A stretch of 64,000 nt of DNA from Cladochytrium replicatum. Its lineage: Eukaryota; Chytridiomycota; Chytridiomycetes; Cladochytriales; Cladochytriaceae. The stretch covers positions 1-64,000 of the forward strand of contig JAHLKD010000063.1 in assembly GCA_025526935.1 (NCBI GenBank). Direction: 5' to 3'. Positions 8,820 through 18,957 of the stretch are shown here, piece by piece. The translations under genes were made by a program, and so were the position numbers. The notes beneath the pieces were generated by a model. The model saw nothing but the letters and a program-made list of their open reading frames with translations. It had not been told where the DNA came from and made no database searches. Numbering within the stretch: the first letter of the stretch is position 1; every line of letters starts with the position of its first letter.

Positions 8820-10824
8820 TAGAAAAAGACGAGGTGTCGATGGTGTCCCTTTTTAAATTGCTGTGTGGATTTTTTGCTTTGGGATTTTTGTTTCTTTTCA
8901 GACCTCCTAATTTTCTTCTTTCTGTGCGCTTTGGTTATCATGTACTGGTTGCTTTCTCTCATACTTCCGAAAAACGAAACCTGTGAAGCACTGTGCATCC
9001 TGTGTCCCGTTGAAGATTTGAACACCGCCTTAAAGTTTAGGGTCCAAAGCATCCAAGCTGGAGTGTAACCTTCACGTCTGCCACTGTTTTATCATGTTAA
9101 CTCCTCTCGTGTGACCTTGTTTCCATGTTCTTGTTTGCACAGCGACTGCCTTCCAGCTAAGGTTAAATTAGAACCACAGAATTATCCCCAGGCTTAACTT
9201 ATTGTTTTATCATTATTTAGTTATTTGGACTGTTTGTTATTTGGGTCGAATGTTAATTCGTTATACAGTTTGTTTCGTGGAAAATTCTATTGATCCATTC
9301 TGATTCTTATTTGACTCTTTGTATCCTACCTTTCGGATCTCTCAATCTTTAACTGTTTTATGATTTATATGTACTCCAATGCGCTTGAACCAGAAGTCTC
9401 AAGGAATTCAGGAGCAACCTGTGACATCGAGAATTTCCGCGTGCATTCAAAGCCCAAAAGCTCTTTGATCACATCGGGCCGGCTCAGAAACCGCTGGTGG
9501 ACTAACCGGGCACTCGAAGGTTATATAAAAAATGAATTGGTCAACAGACGCAGAAACATATTACCGTAGTGGTAGTTGAAGTGGTGTGATTGATGATCTG
9601 CGCGGAAAATGTCACCTCGCCTTCATACATCTTACTTACATGGCAATCTAGCGCACACGTCCTTCCACATCCTGGATCTTGGATCCTGCACCTTTTTACG
9701 CCTTCGCGCACAACTTCAAGTTCCTAACAGAACAATTCAATCAGTCGAAGCATCAATGTCGCTGTAGTGACGTACCGCTGCATGATACTATCCAGCCGGG
9801 AAGTCACGATCGTACCAGCAGGCCTAATTCCTCTTGCACATCTCTCAAAACAAACTGTTAATACGTATCTGCGCAGCACTGTTGAACCAAGAACTGAAAC
9901 GACATCAAGAACTTTAACCCCTCCCTTAAACTCACTCTCAGTGACGCAGATAAAGTTGACACCACCTACATACATGCTCTTCACCAGCAAGTCCAACCTG
10001 GGTCCCTGTTTCAAGTCATCCTTGTCGGAGTTTTAGTGTGGGAGTTGAACAATGAAAACCTTTCATTGGACTCACTGAGAGCATGTATACAGCGTCCTGG
10101 ACGACACCAACGCGATGCGTGAATCGTTTACCAACTGGATATTGTGAACAGTGATCAGCGCAGCTGGCTGGAATGAAACGATCGTGATGTGTCAGCGGAC
10201 TTATAGGTCATCCTCAGAGCAATCCACTTGAGTCCGAATCTCCAAACTCCCATGAAAGGCGAACGTACTCAGCGGTCACTGTGTGTGGTCATCTCTGAGA
10301 AGATATTTGTTTCCCCAACATATTTGTTATTTATCCCAGGCACCAAGTAGATTGTGCCTGTCAATATTTTACAATGGTGGCCAGTTGGCAGTTCTTAGCT
10401 TATTCAATAAGACAAATGAATGCCCTTTTCTAAAGATGGATTCATCGTTTGAAGTGGCGATGGTACAGCAATACTAATTTTATGCATACACAATTCTACT
10501 CATGGTTGGGTTGGTATATCACTACTTCTATCCCATCCACATCCATTCCATTTCGCAATGATTCATTTCTTGTGTTCACTTCGTTTCATTTCTGATTTGT
10601 CACACCACAACCAAATTTTCTCCATCGAGATCTTCCACCGCGAAAACTGAACAAACAAAATCTGGTTTTCTGCCACAACGGGCGCGCATTCAGCTCTATT
10701 TGACCCGCGCTAGGGCTATCATAACTCTTATCGTCTCTTACTACTTTCTACCCACCGTGGCGGGCGTCGTTTTTCGCCTCGGTTGGAGTTGCCTGCAAGG
10801 TTCGCCCTCCTCCCGGTCTTTCCA
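8820..10824. other. 2-kb intergenic region, no gene seen
   Basis: The first few hundred bases are presumably the epsin 3' end (T-rich, repeated TTTT/TTATTT tracts). Beyond that only short unsupported open frames occur, and I find no tRNA-like T-arm box or tandem repeat. Confidence 0.5.
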
Positions 10825-11525
10825 ATGGACCGTGGCCGGAAACGACTTTGCCAGCGTTGCAGTGTCCTCCGCTTCGGTGAGTTTCATTATCCTGCAATGC
10901 ATCATTATTTTATAACCTGATCCTGCTTTGCTAATGCTGTCTTTGTCAATCATGCAGTGTGTTGAGGACCTCCGCTGTGAGGGTAACAAGCGGACGTCAC
11001 GTCGTCGTGCTCGCACTGTCCGTCATCGCGCCACTAAGCGCTATCGCTCCTCTCAATCCGCTTCTGATTTATCTCAGGATGAGCCTGTTTTTGTTGCATC
11101 CATCATGCATTTCCCGCCCCTTCCATCGGTAAGCACGGTCCAATTTAGTTCTATCGTTCTGAGCTTATCATCCACCTGCGATCCGTCCTTTACAGAACCC
11201 CGTCGCCATTGACGCTGCTGCGAAACATTCGCTTTCGATGCTCCCTTACAATGAGGTTGCTTCACTCGCTGCACCATCGATTGTTCAACCAATTACAATT
11301 CCCGAACCTACCCCTTCGATCTCGTCCATCGATGTGTTCAAAATTCCCAAACGTTTCAGGTTCCCTCCCACCTCTCGCCGAGAATTCGGCCAATCCCGGC
11401 GAGTTCAAATCGCTCCTTCAACTGCAACTGCTGCGAAGGTTTCTGCGATGAATGTCCCCAAAAATCCGTTGGGCGATCTATTCCGTGATCGTCGTCGACG
11501 TGTATCCAGCATTGCCAAGCGGTAG
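10825..11525 (+). CDS. Unrecognised basic protein with Cys-rich N terminus
   Basis: Exons 2 (10958-11128) and 3 (11196-11525) are well supported: clean GTAAGC donor, TTTACAG acceptor, matching phase 0. They encode CVEDLRCEGNKRTSRRRAR, an Arg/Ser-rich stretch, a Pro/Ile-rich middle (PITIPEPTPSISSIDVFKIP), and a basic end DRRRRVSSIAKR. The start is uncertain. An ATG at 10825 gives MDRGRKRLCQRC; it joins exon 2 in frame only with a weak GTCCTC donor, whereas the stronger GTGAGT donor leaves the wrong phase. The high Arg content suggests nucleic-acid binding, but that is inference. I do not recognise the family. Confidence 0.45.
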
Positions 11526-11580
11526 CGTCGTGGAAAACTTAATATCGCGCACAACGTAACCATCTCTTACTTCATCCAGC

Positions 11581-11851
11581 ATGTCAACCCCTGCGAATAA
11601 AGCTGCGCTCCGCAAGGAGGTCCGTATCGCAAGACACAACAATACAAAGTTGATGGATTTTTCACCTCAGTGGGCTCGTTTGAACCTCAACTGGGTTAGT
11701 ACTTTAACGACTTCACTATACCGATCTAATCTTGTGTAATCAGACCTGTTTCCGCTTGCCTTCCACTGTATCCCCTTACTAGATCATTGATTGTGTTTCT
11801 CACATCCGTAAATATGTCTGTGAGTATTGCAATTGTTTACGTGGACTCTAA
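11581..11851 (+). CDS. Possible 60-residue protein overlapping the TRP2 start
   Basis: An ATG at 11581 opens [20 protein letters not shown] and continues to LNLNW at 11694. A GTTAGT donor there and a TTACTAG acceptor before 11783 would join, in phase, a Cys-rich end ([15 protein letters not shown]) stopping at 11849-11851. The second exon covers the TRP2 start codon at 11814 in another frame. This could be a small gene, an upstream ORF in the TRP2 leader, or chance. There is no homology that I recognise. Confidence 0.25.
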
Positions 11852-13522
11852 CAGCCTCTCAACTTTTAATTCGCTACAAGGTACCGATTTACAAACCGAG
11901 CGTTGAGGAAATTCGGGCAATGGTCATAAGCGACACTGGGAATGTCATTCCCGTTTTCCAATCGATTTCTGCTGATATGCTTACACCCGTTTCCGCATAT
12001 CTGAAACTTGCACACTCATCAACCCACTCATTCCTGTTTGAATCCGTCGCAGGAGGAGAAAAACTTGGCCGATATTCCTTCATGGGTGCTGGTATGTAAT
12101 ATCTGTCATGGTTACAAAATTGTCAACTCTGATCAATCCCATTTAGATCCTTACAAAATTCAAACCTTTGGAGAATACGATGGTGATCCCTTAATCACTC
12201 TGGAAAAAGAACTGGACCAGATTCGATACGTACCGATTCCAGGCATTAACAAATTTACTGGTACGTTTGGTGTCCCCTCTCGCTTTGCTTGAACTCACTT
12301 CATCTGCAATACAGGTGGTGCCATCGGCTACATCGGATACGACTGCGTTCGCTACTTCGAGCCAAAAACTGCGAGAGACCTCGATGATCCCATTGGGCTT
12401 CCCGATGCTATTTTCATGTACTGCGATACAATTGTCATTTTCGACCACCTCCATCGCGTCCTCCAAGTTGTTTCTCACTTCCACAGCACCGGCTCGTCCA
12501 TGGGTACTGCTGCCATCTCTGCAGAATACGAGCGTGTCGTTGCATCTATCTCAGCTGCTGTTGCCAAGCTCAGTTCCGACCACACCCCTCTCCCTCCCCA
12601 AAAACCGCTCTTACTCAACCAACCAGCCGTCTCAAATGTGGGACAGCTCGGGTACGAATCGTTCGTTCGCAAACTCAAGGAGCATATCATCGACGGGGAC
12701 ATTATTCAAGCCGTTCCCTCTCAGCGCCAGGCCAAAAAGACGACGCTGCACCCGTTTAACGCATACCGCAAACTCCGCAGCGTGAACCCGTCACCTTACA
12801 TGTTCTACGTTGATCTGAAGGATTTCCAGATCGCCGGCGCATCGCCCGAGATGCTGATCAAAGTCGAAGATGACATCGTGTACACTCACCCGATTGCTGG
12901 AACCCGCAAGCGTGGAAAAACTCCCGAAGAAGACCAAGCGCTCGCCGCCGACCTTCTCGGTGACATCAAAGAACGAGCCGAGCACATCATGCTCGTTGAC
13001 CTCGGACGCAACGACGTAAACCGCGTCTGTGAGCCTAAGTCGGTTAAAGTCGACTCGCTCATGCACATCGAACGATACTCGCACGTCATGCACATCGTGA
13101 GCAACGTCTCAGGAAAACTGCGACAAGGAAAAACAGGCTTCGACGCATTCAGGTCGATCTTCCCCGCTGGAACCGTGAGCGGCGCACCCAAAGTGAAAGC
13201 CATGGAACTCATCTACGATCTCGAACGCGAGAAACGCGGCGTGTATGCTGGCGCAGTGGGCTACTTTGCTTACTCCAAAACAATCGACACTGCGATTGCA
13301 ATTCGAACGATGGTCTTCAAAGACGACACTGTTTACCTTCAAGCCGGAGCTGGCATTGTTTACGACTCTGTCCCGACCAGCGAATGGGAGGAAACGGTCA
13401 CGAAACTCCGATCAAACGTCACTGCCCTTGAGCAGGCTGAGCAATACTACCACACTCACCAGCAGACCGAGAGTAAACCACTTCTATTCAACTACCGATT
13501 CACCGAACCCTCCATCCTATAA
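11814..13522 (+). CDS. TRP2: Anthranilate synthase component I
   Basis: Four exons: 11814-11819 (only Met-Ser), 11881-12091, 12147-12260 and 12315-13522, giving 512 residues. The N-terminal region [20 protein letters not shown] and [18 protein letters not shown] matches the TrpE regulatory domain, including the LLES-type segment of the tryptophan site. The catalytic chorismate-binding domain is complete: [67 protein letters not shown]. With a glutamine amidotransferase partner it converts chorismate to anthranilate, the first committed step of tryptophan synthesis. The tiny first exon is inferred because no in-frame ATG precedes [10 protein letters not shown]. Its partner subunit lies 29 bp downstream. 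Confidence 0.94.
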
Positions 13523-13551
13523 TCCCACCAACCTACCAACATTCCGCAAAA

Positions 13552-15975
13552 ATGACGACGCTTATGATAGACAACTATGACAGTTTCACCTGGAACGTGT
13601 ACCAATATCTTACTGATTTAGGTGCGGACGTGGAGGTGGTACGAAATGACCAAGTGACTGTGGAATGGTGCCTTGCACGCAAACCCAGGAACGTAGTCAT
13701 TTCTCCTGGGCCAGGGTATCCCAAGGACGCCGGTATTTCGATGGACGTTATCCGAGCATTTGCTGGGAAAGTGCCCATCCTAGGGGTATGCCTGGGCGAG
13801 CAGGCGATGTACGAAGTGTTTGGCGGTACCGTACGACACGCTGGAGAGATCGTGCACGGGAAAACATCCCTGATCTCTCACGACGGTCGTGGTCTGTACA
13901 AGAGCGTATCTCAAGGGATCCAAGCGACACGGTACCATTCCCTCGCCGGCGATCCCAAGACTCTCCCAGACTGCCTCGAGATCACATCTTCGACGGCTTC
14001 CGGGATAGTCATGGGTGTCCGACACAAAACTTTTGTGTTGGAAGGTGTGCAGTACCACCCCGAGAGTATCGCCAGCGAGGAGGGCAAGAAGATGTTTGCC
14101 AACTTTTTGATGTGGGAAGGCGGGACGTGGGACACTTTGGTGATCAAGGAGGAGTACGTGAGGAAGGAGGCGTTGTCGAGTGGGCCGGGCGCGAGCGGAG
14201 ATATTGGTCGAAGAGGGGACATCTACAGCGGTATTTCGCTGGCGGATGCTTCCAAGATCAACTCGACCAACGGCGCCGCTACCGACACTCCCGCAAAGAA
14301 GCCGACGATCCTTGAGCAGATCAATGCTCAGAGGATGATGGACGTCGCCGCAGTGCAGAGCTTACCAGGTCGGACAGAGTTCCATCTGGCACGATCGATT
14401 GCACTTGGCGCCGCTCCACCACTGATCCACTTCCACGAGCGACTCCTCCGTGCAGCAAACCCAGTGGCTGTCTGTGCAGAAGTCAAGCGTGCCTCTCCAT
14501 CAAAGGGCGCGTTTGATCTCTCCGTTCACGCACCGACTCAGGCGCTGACCTACGCCCGAGGTGGTGCAGCCGTCATCTCCGTGTTGACCGAGCCGAAGTG
14601 GTTCCAAGGAAGTCTGGAGGATATGCTCGAAGTTCGGCGAGCGTTGGACGTACTGCCCGACCGGCCTGCTGTCCTCCGCAAAGACTTCATTTTGAACCGA
14701 TACCAGGTAATCGAAGCGCGGTTGTACGGTGCCGACACCGTACTATTGATCGTCGCGTCGTTCACACACGAGTACGGTGGCGACGAGCAGCTTGCGTCCT
14801 TAGTAACATTCTCGCGGTCCCTAGGAATGGAACCGCTTGTGGAGGTGGCGAACAGTGCAGAGATGGAACGGGCCGTGAAAGTGGGTGCGAGAGTGATCGG
14901 CGTTAATAATCGCGACTTGCACACGTTCAACGTCGACCCAGCCCGCACGACTAGTCTTGCCAAAATGGTGCCCGAAGGTGTCGTTCTCATTGCCCTTAGC
15001 GGCATCTTTGGACGAGAAGATGTCCAGCGGAACGTGGACGGCGGAGCAAAGGCAGTGTTGGTTGGAGAGGCATTGATGAAGAGCTCGGACAAGTTTGCTT
15101 TGCTGAGGGAGCTCCAACTTCTTCCAGCGGTTAAGGGGCAATCTCTAACCATCGAACCACCGTTTGTCAAGGTGTGCGGGGTGGTTCGTGCAGAGGACGC
15201 CATCCACATTGCGAAGAGTGGTGCGGACATGATCGGGCTCATCTTTGCAAAGTCTCCTCGGCAAGTAACCGCCGAACACGCTGGAGGAGTGATTCGCGCC
15301 GTGCGGGATGTGGTCGGTGTACCCACGGACGTCAGCCAAGGCCTGACCTTGCCAAGCTCATCCGGTTTTGCTACTTCCAGGCTCGCTTGGCTCCGTTCCA
15401 CCACCAAATCGCTTGTCGAGCACCGTCAAAACCTTGGTCGACCGTTGTTTGTCGGTGTCTTTATGGACCAGCCCATCTCCTACATCAACGCCTGCGTCCG
15501 CGAAGCCGGCTTGGATCTCGTCCAGCTGCACGGCAACGAGCCAAGCTGGACCGCCAGCTTCATCTCAGTCCCCGTGATCAAGGTCATCCACGTCCCAGCT
15601 GCGGGCGAGTCGGCATCGAAGGACGACACGGCGAATGAAGTGCGGCGCCGGATTTCCGACGCCGTTGGCTCGATGCCTCAGCTTTCGAACATAGCGGCGG
15701 TGTTATTGGATACGAGTGTTAAGGGATCGGCTGCTGGCGGCAGCGGTGTTTCGTTTGATTGGGAAGTTGCAAAGTTAGCATTTGAGGAACATGTGGGTTC
15801 GTCGGGACCACCCCTACTTTTGGCAGGTGGGTTGACTCCGACCAATGTCGGCGAGGCGGGAAAGATTTCGGGCGCTTGGGGTGTGGATGTAGCGAGCGGG
15901 GTGGAGTCTGGGGTGGGTGTAAAAGATTATGGGAAAGTTGGTGCGTTTATCGATGGTGCGAAATCGTCGAAATGA
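13552..15975 (+). CDS. TRP1: Trifunctional tryptophan protein: GATase, IGPS and PRAI
   Basis: A single 807-codon exon with three enzymes in series. Residues 1-200 are the class I glutamine amidotransferase of anthranilate synthase, with catalytic Cys80 (GVCLGEQAM) and the His169/Glu171 pair (GVQYHPES). Residues ~250-520 are indole-3-glycerol-phosphate synthase (AEVKRASPSKGAF, RKDFILNRYQVIEARLYGAD, GVNNRDLHTF). Residues ~535-807 are phosphoribosylanthranilate isomerase (FVKVCGVVRAEDA, DLVQLHGNE, LAGGLTPTNV). This order is the usual one in fungi. The protein supplies ammonia to TRP2 and carries out two later pathway steps in the cytosol. It lies co-directional with TRP2 and separated from it by only 29 bp. 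Confidence 0.96.
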   Translation: MTTLMIDNYDSFTWNVYQYLTDLGADVEVVRNDQVTVEWCLARKPRNVVISPGPGYPKDAGISMDVIRAFAGKVPILGVCLGEQAMYEVFGGTVRHAGEIVHGKTSLISHDGRGLYKSVSQGIQATRYHSLAGDPKTLPDCLEITSSTASGIVMGVRHKTFVLEGVQYHPESIASEEGKKMFANFLMWEGGTWDTLVIKEEYVRKEALSSGPGASGDIGRRGDIYSGISLADASKINSTNGAATDTPAKKPTILEQINAQRMMDVAAVQSLPGRTEFHLARSIALGAAPPLIHFHERLLRAANPVAVCAEVKRASPSKGAFDLSVHAPTQALTYARGGAAVISVLTEPKWFQGSLEDMLEVRRALDVLPDRPAVLRKDFILNRYQVIEARLYGADTVLLIVASFTHEYGGDEQLASLVTFSRSLGMEPLVEVANSAEMERAVKVGARVIGVNNRDLHTFNVDPARTTSLAKMVPEGVVLIALSGIFGREDVQRNVDGGAKAVLVGEALMKSSDKFALLRELQLLPAVKGQSLTIEPPFVKVCGVVRAEDAIHIAKSGADMIGLIFAKSPRQVTAEHAGGVIRAVRDVVGVPTDVSQGLTLPSSSGFATSRLAWLRSTTKSLVEHRQNLGRPLFVGVFMDQPISYINACVREAGLDLVQLHGNEPSWTASFISVPVIKVIHVPAAGESASKDDTANEVRRRISDAVGSMPQLSNIAAVLLDTSVKGSAAGGSGVSFDWEVAKLAFEEHVGSSGPPLLLAGGLTPTNVGEAGKISGAWGVDVASGVESGVGVKDYGKVGAFIDGAKSSK

Positions 15976-16154
15976 GCTCTGGGACGGTTTATTCTTGGGA
16001 CTATTTCATTTTCGAGGGGAAACAACGGGATTGTTTTTGGATATATCAAACAAGGTGTGTTAAAAATTGGATCATAAAGAACAGATTGAGAGAGTAGTTT
16101 TCAATGAAAAAGTCAAAGTCGTAAAAGTAAACAATATTTTTGTAAAACTCCATA

Positions 16155-17150
16155 TTATTCAACAACAGGTCCACTTGGATCCACCCTTGGAATACGAGAT
16201 CTTAGAACGTCGGACGTGGGCAACGGTATTGACGATGCTGTGCCGGTTGACTCCAATTCCTCCTTGGTCGGGGAAGAATTTCTGGAGCCTGCCTTCCGTC
16301 GCATCTGATTCACCCAACCTCTGAACCAGTAGAGGTGTAATGGGAAAGGAATCGCTGTCACCATCCACAGCTGGGTAGCGGGGAACGCATGGTAGCAGTG
16401 TACTATGACATAGCTATGGAAGACTATTCTGGTCAAAAAGAAACTAGTATAAATACTAGATCAGCACGAAGCAACCAAAATTATATTAGGTGGCAACTCA
16501 CAGTACTCCAAAAGTGTAATCCCGCTTCCACTGTCGGTTGATATTCCCTAGCGACAATGGGATAGTCGGTAGTTCAAGCATGGCCGCAAAAGCGAGGAAT
16601 CCACCAGGCACTCGCTGTTGAACGACCCCCAGAACCACTGCCGTGTAGCCAAGGTGGTGGAACCAACCCGTGAGCGGGTGGAATTGTTCGGGGTACGCCA
16701 AAGTGCCGACGATCATGTCTGCGATAAGGAACCCGACGAACGCCGCGCAAAATCCAATCGCAACCGACGAATCGAGATCCGGATGCTGTTTAATGGTCGA
16801 TCCTTTCGGCATCGTCTGTCAAAAAAACAGAACAGCCATAAATGTCAAGCGTAAATGATTTCCACTCTTTTCCAAGTTTTGTCAAGCAGTCGACCTACCG
16901 CAAACACCCAAGAGAATCGGAAGGCCCCAACGCTCATAGTGGTTGCGGAGAAAAGCGTGAGGATCCACGCACGCTGCCGATCCGTCCTCAAGTGCTTTTC
17001 AAAGTACCTCACGACGGCAACATATGCGAGCGAGTATCCGATGATTGAGAGTGCGAGGGGGTAGTAGAAGGCTGGATCCGCAAGGACGGCGGCGAGGGTT
17101 TTTGCTGGGAGGTGTGGCACTTCGTCAGCTATGCGGTCTAGTCGCTGCAT
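16155..17150 (-). CDS. TLC-domain multi-pass membrane protein
   Basis: Three exons (17150-16899, 16815-16502, 16443-16155) give 284 residues. Hydrophobic segments include FYYPLALSIIGYSLAYVAVV, SVAIGFCAAFVGFLIADMIV and a later LTRIVFHSYVIVHCYHAF. The middle has GWFHHLGYTAVVLGVV, ELPTIPLSLGNINRQW, and the charged loop HLRTDRQRAWILTLFSA. These are hallmarks of TRAM-LAG1-CLN8 (TLC) proteins, and the His-rich WFHH and ELPT positions match TLCD-type members. That group has been linked to membrane lipid composition; ceramide synthases are longer and carry a Lag1p motif that I do not see. It is convergent with TRP1 (179 bp between stops). Some uncharacterised TLC relative is the safest name. Confidence 0.8.
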
Positions 17151-18011
17151 GGCTTTCGCAACGTCAGGGTTTCACACGAATATTGCCGTATGAAATGCTT
17201 TCACCGGCAGGTGTTCCGTCGTCGTTCGGATGGCGGATCGGCGAGCCGATTTCAGGACACGTGGGAATTATGCGGAGAAAAGACATCGGAAAAACAATGT
17301 TGACAAACATGATAAAAGTTGACAGCAAAGCATTTATGGATAGAGCAGAGAGAGGAACGAAAAAAGTAAGCGTTCATAGAGGAGAGAGGAGCGACAAAGT
17401 AAGCGTTCAGAGAGTTTTTGGGCTGAAGGATTCAATATTTCTAAAATAACCGCATTGCTGGAATGCTACGCAAAGCACGGAATATCCGCTAAAGCGAAAA
17501 AAAAGTTAATTCTTTTCAAGTAGCTATGGTACGTGGTATTATCGAGAATGAAAAATGAGGAAATGCGGGCCAGACACGCGTCTCGGGATTAAAGTGCCCA
17601 ATAAGAAAAGGAATCCAAAAGGTAACAGGTCGAAGCCGTTTCAAAGGGCGATACCGCAAATATGAACATCACAGGCGTCTAACCGCCTACAGAGCAACAA
17701 TCAGTGCTTGGCTCTTGGACTCATGCGCAATCATATAATCATATGATCGTCCGCGCTCAACTCCAGTTCTCAGGGGTGGGTCCACGGATGTTCAGCAAAG
17801 GTGTTCCATCGCCGGATATCCGCGGCGAAATCGCTGCTGTTGGCGAAGCAGGCGGCGATCCAGGTACCGCAAGTATGTTGCCTTCTGGTGTGATCATTGC
17901 CGCTCCAACAAATGGTAATATCTGCAGCACCGGGCTTCCAAGTTCGGACTTCCAACTACTTGCTGTTGCTGTTCCGCAGACCCAGCGAGAGCTCCACTGT
18001 GGTTGCTCACA
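17151..18011. other. Intergenic, no intact gene
   Basis: Mostly A/G-rich sequence. A short imperfect direct repeat, GTAAGCGTTCA followed by TAGAG or GAGAG, occurs near 17366 and 17399. The right part may hold the eroded tail of the membrane-protein relic that follows. Confidence 0.4.
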
Positions 18012-18833
18012 TTATCGATTCCACGCGAAATCGACCCATTCTGCGACCCATCGCCTGCGTACGACAACAGCGGCTGTGGCGTAATAAACATCACCGGCAG
18101 CGTCAAAAGTATGCAGTGTCTGTGAACCGTCAGATCCGGGTGGTGGAACAAAGGATCCAAACGAATCCACAGAAACCGGTGCTCCAGGCATATGTGCGAA
18201 GATGGGCGGCGGCATCATCGAGAAATGATTCTAAAGCTGTTGTTGCAGATGCAGTTGCTTTTTCTTCTGCACCTGTCGTCTTCGAATAAGGATGTACACT
18301 CCGAGACTCACAATGAGCGCAGCGACAAGACCACCTATCGCAATCCCCACAATCCCACCTGTCCCAATTTCTCCCGAGACATTGTTAGGAGACGACGACT
18401 GCTGTGATCCCAGGCGCGCCACAACCAATGGGTGGCACGAATGTCCAGGTGGCAGCGATCTGAACGTCCGCGCAATCGGCTGAGCTAGGTCCGCCGCAGT
18501 ACACAGCAAGAACGTGCGGTGTAGCTTGCAGATTTGTTAAAATCTCTCTGTGGTAGTGAAGCACCGGTGCTAGGGATCACATGCGACGCAGCTGCTGATT
18601 GTATCACTGTGGCATTGCCAGCTCGGTATTGTTCGAAATCGGACGGACGGATGAGGAGAAGCGTTTCAGAGCCTACAACTGCCTGCACACTCTCAGTTAA
18701 CTATTGACAATCGGCAGCAAGTAAGTCATCGAAAACACCGGCACTTTTGGGACGATTACAGACAAGTACCTGGACGGTGAGCGGGGCTTGAGTGACAAAG
18801 ATTGTGGTCAGCAAGTAACCAGGTGGTTGTCAT
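18012..18833 (-). pseudogene. SPM1: decayed single-pass membrane protein gene
   Basis: From an ATG at 18833 (MTTTW...), pieces in several frames match SPM2. They are an exon-1 scrap ending TIFVTQAPLTVQ, a clean intron, then LTESVQAVVGSETLLLIRPS with DFEQYRAGNATVIQ, an extracellular remnant, and the membrane segment GTGGIVGIAIGGLVAALIVS. That segment is followed by LGVYILIRRRQVQKKK and a Pro-rich tail (AHMPGAPVSVDSFGSFVPPP). At least three frame changes separate these parts. It neighbours NLR-1, whose 3' end is 125 bp away. Confidence 0.7.
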
Positions 18834-18957
18834 GGAACAACTCGTCGGACACAATCTCTTGCAGTTCACAAAATCGTCATGGTTTTTGCAGCCAGGAAGA
18901 CACGCAAAATTTAACATGTATCACATGCTGTATATTTATTGAGAATTGATATTAATA

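Noticed and set aside
10700-10915. ORF beginning at 10700 as exon 1 of the basic protein
   Set aside because: It has no ATG in frame; it would need a TTG start, although its GTGAGT donor phase fits exon 2.
13500-13560. TRP2 and TRP1 as one fused protein
   Set aside because: A stop separates them, the frames differ by two bases, and no splice pair joining them is visible.
14550-15407. 285-codon minus-strand ORF opposite TRP1
   Set aside because: Shadow frame of the strongly conserved IGPS and PRAI coding sequence.
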